DNA of 64,000 nt from Streptomyces hyderabadensis (GTDB lineage: Bacteria > Actinomycetota > Actinomycetes > Streptomycetales > Streptomycetaceae). Below the pieces are notes generated by a model that saw nothing but the letters and a program-made list of their open reading frames with translations, was not told the origin of the DNA and ran no database searches. Of the stretch, positions 32,804 through 41,400 are shown piece by piece (the stretch's first letter is position 1; every line of letters starts with the position of its first letter). The DNA lies in NCBI RefSeq assembly GCF_020404845.1, contig NZ_JAIOJZ010000018.1, positions 1 through 64,000 of the forward strand, given 5' to 3'. The position numbers and the translations under genes are program-made.

Positions 32804-33979
32804 GTGCGTGTGATCGGCCTGATGTCAGGCACGTCCTACGACGCCGTCGAGGCGGCCGCCGCCGACCTCGAACTCCGGGGTGAGGCCCTGGTGATGCGCC
32901 CGCTGGGCCATCTCTCCGCCCCCTACCCGGACGAGCTGCGCGACCTGATCGCGGGCAGTCTGCCGCCCGCGGCGGCGACGCTCCGGGACGTCGCCCGGCT
33001 CGACACCGGCGTCGGGCAGGCCTTCGCCGAGGTGGCCGTGCGGGCCGTGCGCGAGCTGTGCGGGGGTGCCGCCGATCTGGTGGTCTCGCACGGGCAGACC
33101 ATGTACCACTGGGTCGAGGACGGCACCGTGCGCGGCACCCTCCAGCTCGGCCGGCCCGCCTGGATCGCCGAGGCGACCGGTCTGCCCGTGGTCTCCGACC
33201 TGCGCAGCGGGGATGTCGCGGCCGGCGGTCAGGGGGCGCCGCTGGTGGCCATGACCGACGCGCTGGCCCTGGCCGCGCTGCCCGGCGTCCCCGCCGCCCT
33301 CAACCTGGGCGGGATCGCCAACGTCACCGTCGTCGCCCCCGGAGCGGAGCCGCTCGCCTTCGACACCGGGCCCGCCAACGCCCTGCTGGACGCCGCCGTA
33401 CGGCACTTCACCGACGGCGCGGCCCAGTACGACGAGGGCGGACGCCGGGCCGGGGCGGGCCGGGTCGATCCGGCGCTGCTGCGGGTGCTGCTGGACGACC
33501 CCTATTACGCCAGGGGTGCGCCGAAGAGCACCGGCAAGGAGCGGTTCCACCTGCCGTACCTGCTCCAGGCGCTCGCGGCGGCGCCCGTCGCGGAACCCGA
33601 CGACGTGCTGGCGACCCTGGCCAGGCTCACCGCCGTCACGGTGGCCGACGCCTGCCGCGCGCACGGCGTCACCCGGCTCGTGGTGTCCGGCGGCGGTGCG
33701 CACAATCCGGTGCTGATGGGCATGCTCGCCGAGGAGCTGCCCGGGGTGGACCTCGGCTCCAGCGACGCGCTCGGGCTGCCGTCCGACGCCAAGGAGGCGC
33801 TGGCCTTCGCCCTGCTGGGCTTCCTGACCGTCAACGGCCTGCCCGGCGCGATCCCTTCGGGCACCGGCGCGCGCCGGGCGGCACTGCTCGGCAGCATCAC
33901 ACCCGGGCGGGAGCCGCTGCGGCTGCCCGAACCCGCCGGGCAGCCGCCCCGGATGCTGCACATCACCGGCGGGTACTGA
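32804..33979 (+). CDS. anmK: Anhydro-N-acetylmuramic acid kinase
   Basis: A 391-residue AnmK. The ATP motif opens with 'VIGLMSGTSYDAVEAAAADL' (usual form MSGTSxDG; here D-A), then 'PALLRVLLDDPYYA', 'PKSTGKERF', and 'LVVSGGGAHNPVLMGML'. The enzyme opens the anhydro ring and phosphorylates, giving MurNAc-6-phosphate. GTG start with GCAGGAG upstream. Last gene of the operon; convergent with the aldo-keto reductase. The etherase MurQ, needed for the next step, is not in the window. Confidence 0.93.
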   Translation: MRVIGLMSGTSYDAVEAAAADLELRGEALVMRPLGHLSAPYPDELRDLIAGSLPPAAATLRDVARLDTGVGQAFAEVAVRAVRELCGGAADLVVSHGQTMYHWVEDGTVRGTLQLGRPAWIAEATGLPVVSDLRSGDVAAGGQGAPLVAMTDALALAALPGVPAALNLGGIANVTVVAPGAEPLAFDTGPANALLDAAVRHFTDGAAQYDEGGRRAGAGRVDPALLRVLLDDPYYARGAPKSTGKERFHLPYLLQALAAAPVAEPDDVLATLARLTAVTVADACRAHGVTRLVVSGGGAHNPVLMGMLAEELPGVDLGSSDALGLPSDAKEALAFALLGFLTVNGLPGAIPSGTGARRAALLGSITPGREPLRLPEPAGQPPRMLHITGGY

Positions 33980-34001
33980 GCACCCCCCGGGTGGGGACAC
34001 C

Positions 34002-35048
34002 TCAGCCGAGGTCACCGGTGCGGGCCTGCCGCCACAGGTCGACGTCGCCGTCGACGACGGCGTACTTGTCGATCTCGGCGAGTTCCCCGTCGTCGAAGGA
34101 GAGGTTGGCCAGGGCGGCCACGTTCTCGTCCAGCTGCTCGGGCCGGGAGGCACCGATCACCAGCGAGGTGACGCGCGGGTCGCGCAGCGCCCAGGCGAGC
34201 GCCATCTGCGCCAGGCTCTGGCCCCGGCGGGCGGCGATGTCGTTCAGGGCGCGCAGCCGCCGGACGGTGTCCTCGGTGAGCCAGTCGGTCGCGAAGGACT
34301 TGCCCTGGGTGGCGCGGGACCCCTCGGGCACGCCGTCGAGGTAGCGGCCGGTCAGCAGCCCCTGGGCGAGCGCGGTGAAGCCGATGACGCCGAAGCCCTC
34401 CTCGGCGGCCGCGTCCAGCAGGCCCTCGGTCTCGATCCACCGGTTGAGCATGTTGTACGACGGCTGGTGGATGAGCAGCGGAGTGCCGAGGTCGCGGAGG
34501 ATCGCCGCGGCCTGCCGGGAGCGCTCGGCGTCGTAGGAGGAGATGCCGACGTAGAGGGCCTTGCCCTGCCGCACCGCCGTGTCGAGCGCGGTCATGGTCT
34601 CCTCCAGCGGGGTGGAGGCGTCCAGGCGGTGGGAGTAGAAGATGTCGACGTAGTCGAGTCCGGTCCGCTTCAGGGACTGGTCGAGGGAGGCCAGCAGGTA
34701 CTTGCGGGAGCCGCCGCCCTGGCCGTAGGGGCCGGGCCACATGTCCCATCCGGCCTTGGTGGAGATCACCATCTCGTCGCGGTACGGCGCCAGGTCCTGC
34801 CGCATGATCCGGCCGAAGTTGGTCTCGGCGGACCCGTAGGGCGGGCCGTAGTTGTTGGCGAGGTCGTGGTGGGTGATGCCCAGGTCGAAGGCGCGCAGGG
34901 CGATCCGCCGCTGGGTCTCGAACGGCTTGTCGTCGCCGAAGTTGTGCCAGTAGCCGAGCGAGAGTGCGGGCAGGTCGAGCCCGGAGCGTCCGGTGCGGCG
35001 GTAGTGCATGGTGCCGTCGTAGCGGCTCGGGTCGGCGACGTGGTTCAT
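34002..35048 (-). CDS. Aldo-keto reductase (YghZ-like)
   Basis: A 348-residue aldo-keto reductase of the shaker-beta/YghZ group (L-glyceraldehyde-3-phosphate reductase type). Catalytic Tyr in 'LANNYGPPYGSAE', Lys in 'ISTKAGWDM', His in 'DIFYSHRLD', and C-terminal NADPH motif 'VIGASRPEQLDENV'. The ATG at 35048 has GGAGAA. It is downstream of and on the same strand as the DeoR regulator, so it may be part of the acid-sugar unit, handling a short-chain aldehyde. Confidence 0.9.
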   Translation of the reverse strand: MNHVADPSRYDGTMHYRRTGRSGLDLPALSLGYWHNFGDDKPFETQRRIALRAFDLGITHHDLANNYGPPYGSAETNFGRIMRQDLAPYRDEMVISTKAGWDMWPGPYGQGGGSRKYLLASLDQSLKRTGLDYVDIFYSHRLDASTPLEETMTALDTAVRQGKALYVGISSYDAERSRQAAAILRDLGTPLLIHQPSYNMLNRWIETEGLLDAAAEEGFGVIGFTALAQGLLTGRYLDGVPEGSRATQGKSFATDWLTEDTVRRLRALNDIAARRGQSLAQMALAWALRDPRVTSLVIGASRPEQLDENVAALANLSFDDGELAEIDKYAVVDGDVDLWRQARTGDLG

Positions 35049-35157
35049 GGGTGTTCTCCGGTGGGCAACGGGGGGACCGTCAGTTTCTCACCGCCGTCGG
35101 CGGCCTGCTCCACCCGGTCCGGCCGGCCGTTCACGGGCCCGGTGGACGGCTCCCGGG

Positions 35158-35952
35158 TCAGGGGCGGGCCAGGACCAGGGAGGAGCCGCCGGCCCGGATG
35201 CCCTCGGCCGCGGCGTCGGTGAGGTCGGTGTCCGTGACGATGGTGTCGAAGGCCGTCAGCGGTGCCACGCGGTAGCGGCCGAAGGTGCCGTACTTGGAGG
35301 AGCCGGCCACCAGGACGGAGTGCGCGGCCGAGGCCATGGCCGCCTGTTTCACGTCGACCTTGGGCTCCGAGGGGGTGGTGGTGCCGCGCAGCAGGTCCCA
35401 GGAGCTGGTGCTGATGAAGGCGATGTCCAGGGCGAGTTGCCGCAGGGTGTCCGCGGCGAGGCGGCCGACGCTGGAGCGGTTGGAGACGTCGACCCGGCCG
35501 CCGACGTGCACCAGTTCCAGGTTCTCGGCGTCCATCAGCCGGCCGATGGTGGTGAAGTCGTTGGTGACCACGGTGAGGTGCGGCAGCCGGGCGAGGGCGG
35601 GCGCCATGGCGAGCAGGGTGGTGCCCGCGTCGAGGTAGACGGTCATGCCGTCCTGGACCAGGCGGGCGGCCTCGGCGGCCATCGCCCGCTTCTGGGGCTG
35701 CTCGACCTCGGACTTGTCGAGGAAGCCCGGTTCGGTGCTGATGGTGCTGGCGATGCGCACCCCGCCCGGGACGGAGAAGACCAGGCCGCCCCGTTCCAGT
35801 TCGGCGATGTCGCGTCGCACCGTCATGTGGGAGACGCCGAGCAGCCGGGTGATCTGCTGCACGCTGAGCACCCCGTCGCGCCGGAGGTGCTTCAGCAGCT
35901 GTTCACGGCGCTGGTCGGGGATGAGCGGGGGCTGCTCGCCGTCCGAGGTCAT
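35158..35952 (-). CDS. DeoR/GlpR family regulator
   Basis: A 264-residue DeoR protein: N-terminal HTH ('LSVQQITRLLGVSHMTVRRDI') and C-terminal sugar-phosphate sensor with 'YLDAGTTLLAMAPAL' and 'TNDF'. The ATG at 35952 has GAAGGGAG upstream. Located downstream of gntP in the same direction, it most likely represses the divergent acid-sugar genes. Confidence 0.92.
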   Translation of the reverse strand: MTSDGEQPPLIPDQRREQLLKHLRRDGVLSVQQITRLLGVSHMTVRRDIAELERGGLVFSVPGGVRIASTISTEPGFLDKSEVEQPQKRAMAAEAARLVQDGMTVYLDAGTTLLAMAPALARLPHLTVVTNDFTTIGRLMDAENLELVHVGGRVDVSNRSSVGRLAADTLRQLALDIAFISTSSWDLLRGTTTPSEPKVDVKQAAMASAAHSVLVAGSSKYGTFGRYRVAPLTAFDTIVTDTDLTDAAAEGIRAGGSSLVLARP

Positions 35953-36033
35953 GGTCTGGTCTCCCTTCGACCGGGTTGACGTTAGCCGATGATCATGCCG
36001 GTGACGGCCGGGGACCGTCACCGGCGGGACTTG

Positions 36034-37392
36034 TCAGCCGTGCACGACGGTGCTGAGCAGCAGTACGCCGCCGAGGCTGAGGAGCGACTGGAGGGACAGC
36101 ATCAGGGTCCAGGTGCGGAAGGTCTGTGCCACCGACAGCTGGAAGTACTCCTTGAACAGCCAGAACCCGGAGTCGTTGACGTGCGAGAGCATCACCGCTC
36201 CCGAGGCGGTGGCCAGCACCATCAGTTCCGGCGAGGTGCCGGGCGAGGCGCTGAGCAGCGGGGCGACGATGGCGGTCGCCGCGGCGGTGGCGACGGTCGC
36301 CGAGCCGAGGCAGATCCGCAGCAGGGCGGCGACCAGCCAGCCCAGCAGCAGCGGGGGTATCGCCCAGTCGACGGCGTAGTCGGAGATGAGCTGGTCGATC
36401 CCGGTCTCCGTGAGCATCGCCTTGAAACCGCCGCCCGCGCCCAGGATCAGGATGATCGCGCCGACCGGGGCGAGTCCCTTGGACGCCATCTTCTGCAGCT
36501 GGCCGAGGCCGAAGCCGGACCGCACACCGAGCGCGAAGAAGGCGAAGACCACGGCCGCCAGCAGGGACAGCACGGAGGAGTTGCAGGCGTCGAAGAACTG
36601 GTACGGCAGCGTGCCCTCGGCCGTGTTGGCCGTGCCCAGGGTGCCGATGAGCATGAGGCCCGGCGGGAGCAGCACGGTGATGAGCGCGAGGGTGAAGGAG
36701 GCCGGCTTGCGGCGGTGTTCGGGCTCGGTGCTGACGGACTGGACCGGGCCGCGGTCGAGGTCGGGCGCGGGGCCGAACCAGCGGCTGACGATCCGGGTCA
36801 GCACGGGACCGGTGAGCACGGCCATCGGGATGCCGATGATCAGGCCCCACAGGATGGTGAGGCCGGTGTTGGCGCCGTACGCGGAGACGGCCAGGGTCGG
36901 TGAGGGGTGCGGCGGCAGCAGTCCGTGCGACACGTACAGTCCGGCGGCCATCGGCAGACCGACCCACAGCAGGTGGGTGTTGCTGCGCTTGGCGACGGTG
37001 TACACCAGCGGCACCAGCATGACGAAGCTGACGTCGAACAGGTGCGGCATGCCGATCAGCAGCGCGGCGGCGGTGATGGACGCCGGGATCCACTTGACGG
37101 GCCGGGAGCCGATGAACACGGTGGCGATGCGGTCGGCGCCGCCGGAGCCGAGCAGGATGCCGCCCAGCAGGGTGCCGAGGCCGATGGTGGGACCGCTGCC
37201 GCCGAGGGTGTCGCCGAACCCGTCCTGGAAGGCCTCGACCGCCCGCACCGGAGCGATGCCGGACGCGATGCCGAGCCCGAGCGCGGACAGGGCGAGGGCC
37301 AGGAACGGGTGCAGCTTGGTCTTGGTGATCAGCAGGACCAGGACCACGACGGCGGCGGCACCGAGGAGGAGGTGCTGGAGGTCGGTGCTCAT
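36034..37392 (-). CDS. GntP-family gluconate/acid-sugar permease
   Basis: A 452-residue permease with about 12 membrane helices and GntP signatures: 'GSGPTIGLGTLLGGILLGSG', 'PHLFDVSFVMLVPLVYTV', 'PPHPSPTLAVSAYGANTG', and 'HVNDSGFWLFKEYFQLSV'. The last two blocks are typical of gluconate:H+ symporters. It overlaps the dehydrogenase gene by 4 bp and so belongs to its operon. The cargo is probably a C4 or C5 sugar acid. Confidence 0.93.
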   Translation of the reverse strand: MSTDLQHLLLGAAAVVVLVLLITKTKLHPFLALALSALGLGIASGIAPVRAVEAFQDGFGDTLGGSGPTIGLGTLLGGILLGSGGADRIATVFIGSRPVKWIPASITAAALLIGMPHLFDVSFVMLVPLVYTVAKRSNTHLLWVGLPMAAGLYVSHGLLPPHPSPTLAVSAYGANTGLTILWGLIIGIPMAVLTGPVLTRIVSRWFGPAPDLDRGPVQSVSTEPEHRRKPASFTLALITVLLPPGLMLIGTLGTANTAEGTLPYQFFDACNSSVLSLLAAVVFAFFALGVRSGFGLGQLQKMASKGLAPVGAIILILGAGGGFKAMLTETGIDQLISDYAVDWAIPPLLLGWLVAALLRICLGSATVATAAATAIVAPLLSASPGTSPELMVLATASGAVMLSHVNDSGFWLFKEYFQLSVAQTFRTWTLMLSLQSLLSLGGVLLLSTVVHG

Positions 37393-38801
37393 GCGGCGGG
37401 CTTTCCTTCCGTGCCGTCGGGGCAGCCGCGCGCGGCACGTCCGGCCCGCCAGGCGCGCAGCAGGCCGGGGTCCGGGTCGGCCAGGTCGGCCACCCGGAGC
37501 AGTTCACCGGCGGCCACCGGCCGGGCCAGGGTGGCGTGGGCGGCGAGGTAGAGGGGTGCGACGTCGTCGGGTGCGTCCTCGCCGCGCAGCAGCACGGCCT
37601 GCACGCCGGTGACGTCGTGGTGGTGGCCGCCCATCGCAAGCGCGGTCCCGGCGGGCAGGTCCGTCCGGGCACGGCCCGCGAGCACGGCGTACGAGCGGGG
37701 GTCGGTGCCGCCGGAGGGGCGGTGGTGCAGTACCGCCGAGAGCAGGCTCACCGGGGTCTCGACGCCCATGAGGTGGTACGGCAGGTAGATCGCGGCGTAC
37801 CGGCCGTCCTTGCTGAGGACGTGGCCCTTCTCGCGCAGCGTCTCCCAGGTCACCGGGTCGTCGGTGCGGACGACGACGAAGACGCCGCCCGCGAAGGACG
37901 CCTCGCCGGGCAGGCGCAGCGCGCTGAAGACGTCCACGGCTCCGTCGCGGCCCAGCACGCCGCCGTCCTCACGGGGGCGGTAGATGTCGGCGAGTTCGGC
38001 GATGCGGGCGACGGGGTAGTGCAGGCGTTCCGTGTCCGGGCGAAAGCCCGTGTTGTTGGCGACGACGGCCATCTCGCAGTAGTCCGCGGTGGCGCCGGTG
38101 GGCAGGTCGGCCACGGCCGCCGCGCGGGCGTCGAGGGTGGCGCGCACGTCGTCGCCGAGTTCGAGGAGCCCGGAGAGGGCCGGCGCGGGCACCGTGGTGT
38201 CCAGCTGCGTGACGGTGCCGGCCTCCGGGTCGTGGACGAGGTCGTACTCGGTGGACTTGCCGATCGCCACGATGTCGAGGCCGAGCAGCTCGGCCCAGGT
38301 GACCAGGCCGATGAGGTTGGCGGGCTGGTCGCCGTCGGCCGTGGTGTAGACGAGGCCCCGGGCGGCGGCGAGGTCGGCGAGGTGCAGCCCGGCGACGGAG
38401 TCGACCTCCTTGCTGACCATCGCGACATGGCGGTCGGCGGCGAGGGCCGCCTCGGCCATGGCGAGGCCGTCCGCGGGGCTGCCGGTCGCCTCCACCAGGA
38501 TGTCCCAGGGGGCCGCGGTCAGCAGCGCCGCGTCGGCGACGAGGGCGATGCCGCCGCGCGCGACCGTGTCCGCCACGGCCGCCGCGTCGTGGCACTCGGC
38601 CGGCTGCCCGGGGTCGTGTCCGAGGTCGTCCAGCATCGTGCGCAGCCCGGTCAGGTCGCGGTCGCACAGCACGGCCGGGACGAGGCCGGGCATGCGGCGG
38701 CTCTGGGCCAGGAGGGTGCGCGCGAATCCGCCGCCGGCCCCGGTCAGTGCGTACCGCACCGTCCGGCCGCCGCTGTCGGCGAACAAGTGATGCAGGTTCA
38801 T
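37389..38801 (-). CDS. SAF-domain NAD(P)-dependent dehydrogenase (homoserine dehydrogenase-like)
   Basis: A 470-residue oxidoreductase: N-terminal Rossmann domain ('RYALTGAGGGFARTLLAQS'), a homoserine-dehydrogenase-like catalytic middle ('VEATGSPADGLAMAEAALAA', 'HVAMVSKEVDSVAG'), and a C-terminal SAF domain ('LAGRARTDLPAGTALAMGGH', 'ARPVAAGELLRVADL'). Such proteins recur beside DUF1537 kinases and probably oxidise a sugar acid. AGGAGGG precedes the ATG. First gene of the leftward arm. Confidence 0.85.
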   Translation of the reverse strand: MNLHHLFADSGGRTVRYALTGAGGGFARTLLAQSRRMPGLVPAVLCDRDLTGLRTMLDDLGHDPGQPAECHDAAAVADTVARGGIALVADAALLTAAPWDILVEATGSPADGLAMAEAALAADRHVAMVSKEVDSVAGLHLADLAAARGLVYTTADGDQPANLIGLVTWAELLGLDIVAIGKSTEYDLVHDPEAGTVTQLDTTVPAPALSGLLELGDDVRATLDARAAAVADLPTGATADYCEMAVVANNTGFRPDTERLHYPVARIAELADIYRPREDGGVLGRDGAVDVFSALRLPGEASFAGGVFVVVRTDDPVTWETLREKGHVLSKDGRYAAIYLPYHLMGVETPVSLLSAVLHHRPSGGTDPRSYAVLAGRARTDLPAGTALAMGGHHHDVTGVQAVLLRGEDAPDDVAPLYLAAHATLARPVAAGELLRVADLADPDPGLLRAWRAGRAARGCPDGTEGKPAA

Positions 38802-38916
38802 GAGGCCCTCCTGAATGAGCGCGCAAGGTGGTGTCAGGGGCTTCTCGCGCGGTCGACGGGGCGACGGTGTGCCGGGGGACGCGCGTTCCAGAAGCAGCGA
38901 ATGAACAACGTGTATC

Positions 38917-38944
38917 ACCAGATCCCATCTGCGTAAAGTCTGGT
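38917..38944. promoter_or_regulatory. Candidate DeoR operator in divergent promoter
   Basis: ACCAGA (38917-38922) and TCTGGT (38939-38944) face each other, each flanked by related TGT/ACA-containing bases, giving inverted TGT-n-ACCAGA half-sites 22 bases apart. CATAAT at 38947-38952 may be the -10 of the rightward promoter. Confidence 0.5.
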
Positions 38945-39018
38945 AACATAATTTCACAGATCATCACGGGTGGCCGTCGGCCGCACCAGGAACCCGGACA
39001 GCAACGCAGGAGCACTTG

Positions 39019-40311
39019 ATGCCGACCCTCGGGGCCATCGCAGACGATTTCACCGGCGCGACCGATCTTGCGACGATGCTGGTCGCCCGCGGTTTCCGGA
39101 CCGTGGTCGCGGTCGGCGCCGACGCGGTCACCTCCCCCACGGAGCCGGACGCGCAAGGCCGGTGGGCGGCCGCGGACGCCGTCGTGGTGGCGCTGAAGTC
39201 GAGAACGGCTCCCGTGCCGGAGGCGGTGGCGGAGTCACGCCGGGCGCTGCGCGCGCTGCGGGCGATCGGCTGCCGGCGCTTCTACTTCAAGTACTGCTCG
39301 ACCTTCGACTCCACACCCCGGGGCAACATCGGGCCGGTCGCCGACGCACTGCTGGCGGAGACCGGCGAGCGGCGCACGGTGGTGGTCCCGTCCTTCCCGG
39401 CGACCGGCCGGACCGTGTACCGGGGGCGGCTCTTCGTCCACGACGACCTGCTCGACGAGAGCCCCATGCGCCACCACCCGCTCACCCCGATGCTCGACTC
39501 CCGCGTCGACCGGCTGCTGCGGCCGCAGACCCGGCACCCGGTCACCCGTGTCGGCCTGGACACGGTCCGGGCCGGCGCGGCCCGCCTCCGCGCGGCCCTG
39601 GACGACGAGGCCCACGCCGACGCGCTGACGGTCGTGGACGCCGTCGACGACGAGGACCTGCGCACCATCGCCGCCGCGACCGAGGACTTCGGCCTGGTGA
39701 CCGGCGCGGCCGGACTCGCCGTGGGGCTGACCGGCCCGCATCCGGACCAGGCGCGCGCACGCCCCGCGTCCCGCCCGGGGGATCCCGGGGTCGTCCTGGC
39801 GGGCAGTGCCTCCGCCGCGACCCGGGCCCAGGTCGCCCACGCGCTGGGACGGCTGCCGCACCGGCGGGTCGACCTGAGCCGGCTCCGCGCCGACTTCGAC
39901 GCCGCCGTGGCCGAGCTGACCGGCTTCGTGTGCGAGCGGTGGGCGCACGATCCGGCCCGGCCGCCCCTGATCTACGCCGTCGCGGCGCCCGAGGACGTCG
40001 AGACCGACACCCCGGCCGGCGCGGAGCCGGCGTCGAGTCTGGTGGAGAGAGCGCTCGCGGCCTGCGCCGGGGCACTGGTGGACGCCGGGGCACGGCGGCT
40101 GCTGGTGGCGGGCGGCGAGACGTCGGGGGCGGTCGTCACGGCACTGCGCGCCCGCACGCTCGCCATCGGCGCGCCCATCGCCCCGGGGGTGGCCTGGGCG
40201 AGCACCGAGGTGCGCCCGTCCGGCGCCACCCACACCGTCGATCTCGCCCTCAAGTCGGGGAACTTCGGCGGCACCGACATCTTCACGCAAGCATGGGAGC
40301 AGCTCGTATGA
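39019..40311 (+). CDS. otnK: Four-carbon acid-sugar kinase (DUF1537)
   Basis: A 430-residue DUF1537 protein. N-terminal motif 'GAIADDFTGATDLATMLV', substrate-binding 'FYFKYCSTFDSTPRGNIGP', 'VVVPSFPATGRTVYRGRLFV', and C-terminal ATP motif 'LLVAGGETSGAVVTAL' with 'IAPGVAWA' and 'LALKSGNFG'. OtnK enzymes phosphorylate 3-oxo-tetronates in threonate/erythronate catabolism. The symbol is by family; the exact substrate is not proven. AGGAG is six bases upstream; the stop overlaps the next gene by 4 bp. Confidence 0.9.
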   Translation: MPTLGAIADDFTGATDLATMLVARGFRTVVAVGADAVTSPTEPDAQGRWAAADAVVVALKSRTAPVPEAVAESRRALRALRAIGCRRFYFKYCSTFDSTPRGNIGPVADALLAETGERRTVVVPSFPATGRTVYRGRLFVHDDLLDESPMRHHPLTPMLDSRVDRLLRPQTRHPVTRVGLDTVRAGAARLRAALDDEAHADALTVVDAVDDEDLRTIAAATEDFGLVTGAAGLAVGLTGPHPDQARARPASRPGDPGVVLAGSASAATRAQVAHALGRLPHRRVDLSRLRADFDAAVAELTGFVCERWAHDPARPPLIYAVAAPEDVETDTPAGAEPASSLVERALAACAGALVDAGARRLLVAGGETSGAVVTALRARTLAIGAPIAPGVAWASTEVRPSGATHTVDLALKSGNFGGTDIFTQAWEQLV

Positions 40312-40952
40312 CCGCCCTCGCACAGGAACTCGTCGCGGCGGCGGCCCACTTGGCCGGGCTCGGACTGAGCCCCGGCTCCTCGGGCAACGTCAGCGTGCGG
40401 GACGGCGACCGCATCCTGGTCAGCCCGACGGGCACGGATCTCGGCGCGCTGGACCCCGGGAACCTGTCGGTGCTCGACCTGGACGGCAACCGTCTCGACG
40501 GACCGGCACCGTCCAAGGAGTACCCGCTCCACCTGGCCTTCTACCGGCGCGAGCGGGCCACCCGCGCCGTCGTCCACCTGCACTCCAGGCACGCCGCCGC
40601 CGCCTCCTGCCGACAGCCCTGGTCCGAGCGCAGCGCGCTGCCGCCGCTCACCCCGTACTTCGTCATGCGGGTCGGGCAGATACCGCTGCTCCCCTACGCC
40701 CCGCCCGGCGACCCGGCGCAGGCCGCGGAGCTGGAAGGGCTCGCCTTCCCGTGCCGTGCCGCGCTGCTGCAGAACCACGGCCCGGTCGTGGCGGGCACGT
40801 CCCTGCGCGCGGCGGCGGAGGCGGCCGTCGAGGTCGAGGAGGCCTCCGCGCTGCACCTGCTCCTGGGCGACCGGCCGGTGCGCCACCTCACGCCGGCCGA
40901 GGCGACCGAGCTGGCCCGCAGGTACGGCACCTACTGGGAGCCGGCGCACTGA
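40308..40952 (+). CDS. otnC: Class II aldolase/decarboxylase (OtnC-like)
   Basis: A 214-residue AraD-type protein. Catalytic Glu71 in 'PSKEYPLH' and zinc ligands H90, H92 ('VVHLHSRHA') and H157 ('LQNHGPVV'). OtnC members decarboxylate 3-oxo-tetronate-4-phosphate to dihydroxyacetone phosphate. The ATGA overlap with the kinase gene supports a joint pathway. The family also holds fuculose-phosphate aldolases, so the symbol rests on context. Confidence 0.88.
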   Translation: MTALAQELVAAAAHLAGLGLSPGSSGNVSVRDGDRILVSPTGTDLGALDPGNLSVLDLDGNRLDGPAPSKEYPLHLAFYRRERATRAVVHLHSRHAAAASCRQPWSERSALPPLTPYFVMRVGQIPLLPYAPPGDPAQAAELEGLAFPCRAALLQNHGPVVAGTSLRAAAEAAVEVEEASALHLLLGDRPVRHLTPAEATELARRYGTYWEPAH

Positions 40953-41008
40953 ACCTCCGCCGCGCCGCCGGGGGCCGCCGCCGGTGCGGCCCCCGGGAGC
41001 GTGAGCGC

Positions 41009-41371
41009 TCAGGTGGAGATGGTGGTCACCGCGTCGACTCCGTAGGTGCGGGCGTAGCCGTTCTCGGTGCCGACGAGGAGGTCGACGACCTCGAAGTAGC
41101 GGTCCCAGAAGGGCGTTTCCCGCAGGGCGTCGACGAGCAGCTGGTAGGCGTGGTGGTCGACGGCCTCCCAGACCCAGACGTCGGTGACCCGGGCGGAGTA
41201 GAACTCCGTGTCGTAGAAGCGTGACCGGACGCCGGTGGTCCGGGCCTCGATGACGGGGACGACCTCCGTGGTCAGGGCGTGCACCCGCTCCTCGACGGTC
41301 AGGGCGAGCCACTCGGGCGTGGTCTTGACGAGCATGAAGGCGGTGACCGGGGCGGGCGTCTGGTCGGACAT
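41009..41371 (-). CDS. Darcynin-like protein
   Basis: A 120-residue protein like the darcynin family (PF17074): 'TAFMLVKTTPEWLALTVEER', 'RFYDTEFYSARVTDVWVWEA', and 'FWDRYFEVVDLLVGTENGYA'. A ferredoxin-like dimeric alpha-beta fold; function unknown. CAGGGAG precedes the ATG. It follows the NmrA-like gene by 29 bp on the same strand, so the two form an operon. Confidence 0.8.
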   Translation of the reverse strand: MSDQTPAPVTAFMLVKTTPEWLALTVEERVHALTTEVVPVIEARTTGVRSRFYDTEFYSARVTDVWVWEAVDHHAYQLLVDALRETPFWDRYFEVVDLLVGTENGYARTYGVDAVTTIST

Positions 41372-41400
41372 GGTTGCTCCCTGTTGTTCTGGTCGGGTGT

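Noticed and set aside
38803..38957. N-terminal extension of the SAF dehydrogenase to 38957
   Set aside because: It would cover the divergent promoter and operator; ATG 38801 has AGGAGGG and gives a normal Rossmann start.
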